In this document: positions 63,436 to 64,000 of the stretch, in pieces | Numbering within the stretch: position 1 is the stretch's first letter | Layout of the letters: each line of letters opens with the position of its first letter | Source of the DNA: Neocallimastix lanati (nom. inval.) | Taxonomy: Eukaryota > Neocallimastigomycota > Neocallimastigomycetes > Neocallimastigales > Neocallimastigaceae | Length of the DNA: 64,000 nucleotides | Assembly (NCBI GenBank): GCA_016946835.1 | Contig: JACVTC010000111.1 | Coordinates: 165,001 to 229,000 of the forward strand | Direction: 5' to 3' | Made by a program: the position numbers and the translations under genes | The notes under the pieces: model-generated | Seen by the model: only the letters and a program-made list of their open reading frames with translations | Databases searched by the model: none | What the model was told of the DNA's origin: nothing

Positions 63436-63634
63436 TTTAAATTTATTTATTTATTTATTATAATTTTATTTATTTATTTAGCTATTTATTTAAATTATAT
63501 ATATTATTTATGTGTTTTATTATTAATTTATTTATTTATTACCTTTTAAAAAAATTTTCGAAATTACTACAAAAAATTTTCCGAAATCCAACTTTCTGAA
63601 ATGAAATTTTTCGAAATGCCTTGTACTTTATCAT
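61680..63634. mobile_element. Long foldback element with inverted arms of about 600 bp
   Basis: The left arm 61,680-62,270 pairs with the reverse complement of 63,030-63,634. Strong blocks are ATTTCGGAAAATTTT (61,714 against 63,584), ACATTTTATTTTTTAAAGCT and TTTAATTCTAAT (63,326 against 61,970), and AAAAATGATCAATTAATTAT (63,161 against 62,139). ACTAGATTATTTATAAATAT at 63,040 pairs with 62,260. The loop carries another end-like segment at 62,318-62,372 and a tandem repeat at about 62,800-63,070. No transposase frame is present, as expected for a foldback or MITE-like element. Confidence 0.72.
62800..63070. repeat. Three tandem units in the foldback loop
   Basis: Units of about 105-120 bp, each with ACTATATATTAAAAT, a T-run, TACTAGATTATTT and TCTTTTATTAAAAA. 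The last unit overlaps the inner end of the right arm. Confidence 0.8.
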
Positions 63635-64000
63635 GTAAATATTTTTATTTTATGAATAATTAATATTATTTATGTAAATAACATTCTTTTATGTAAATAA
63701 ATCATTTCTTACTTTTATACAATAATTAATGTAATTCATTAATTCATATAATTAAACTTAACTTTATATTTTACTTATTATTTATAATTAAAATTCAGAT
63801 TAAATAAATTTTTTAAATTAAATTTTTTATCCAAAATTATTTAAATAATAATTTTTCCTTTTAAAAAGTTTACATAAATTTATAATAAATTTTCATATTT
63901 GTCATAAATTTATGTAATTTTATTACATCAATTATAGATTATATAATTAATTATTAGAGATTTTATTAAGTCTTTATATTTAGGTATAAAAGTTGAGAAA
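63635..64000. other. AT-rich window end
   Basis: No gene or defined repeat was recognised. Confidence 0.6.

Overview
The window looks like nuclear DNA from an anaerobic gut fungus (Neocallimastigomycota). It is extremely AT-rich outside exons, with homopolymers and TAA/TTTA microsatellites everywhere. Introns are short (about 70-350 bp), GT-AG and AT-rich. A triplicated, intron-containing CotH-kinase family gene is characteristic of that group. The phylum call is inference; the eukaryotic nature is certain from spliced WDR3/Utp12 and eS10 genes.

Left part (1-21,300): four well-supported genes sit in AT-rich spacers. They are a 12-exon WDR3/Utp12 ribosome-biogenesis gene (70-5,396, +), the three-exon ribosomal protein eS10 gene (6,533-7,237, +), a single-exon Cys-rich one-pass membrane protein with PPxY-type tail motifs (11,002-12,654, -), and a single-exon tetraspanin-like protein with a long Pro-rich N-terminus (19,608-21,260, +). 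A relic of an unidentified repeat with more GC lies at about 7,730-9,850.

Middle part (22,100-35,900): a tRNA-headed, SINE-like element with perfect 16-bp target-site duplications (22,113-22,596) is followed by a second copy of the Asn/Ser-rich relic. Then comes a segmental duplication carrying two copies of a DEDDh exonuclease-like gene (26,361-27,503 and 31,354-32,414), each preceded by a cluster of alternating-orientation repeats. A LINE reverse-transcriptase relic lies between them. After that come a Copia integrase scrap that seems to truncate a small secreted-protein gene, and a frame-broken gene of unknown family.

Right part (35,900-64,000): three minus-strand, four-exon CotH genes (A 35,978-38,471; B 45,601-48,080; C 57,459-59,987) are embedded in duplicated flanks of several kb. 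The spacers hold a decayed LINE (41,330-44,340), two opposed Ty1/Copia relics (50,780-54,610, - and 55,320-56,540, +), a small inverted-repeat element cluster (about 49,357-50,625) and a long foldback structure (about 61,680-63,634).

The genes do not form a pathway. WDR3/Utp12 and eS10 both serve the small ribosomal subunit and are neighbours, but they have separate spacers. The rest is a dynamic region of duplicated secreted or surface genes among mobile-element relics. All exon joins were made by eye from GT-AG sites, frame continuity and remembered family conservation; none was checked by search.
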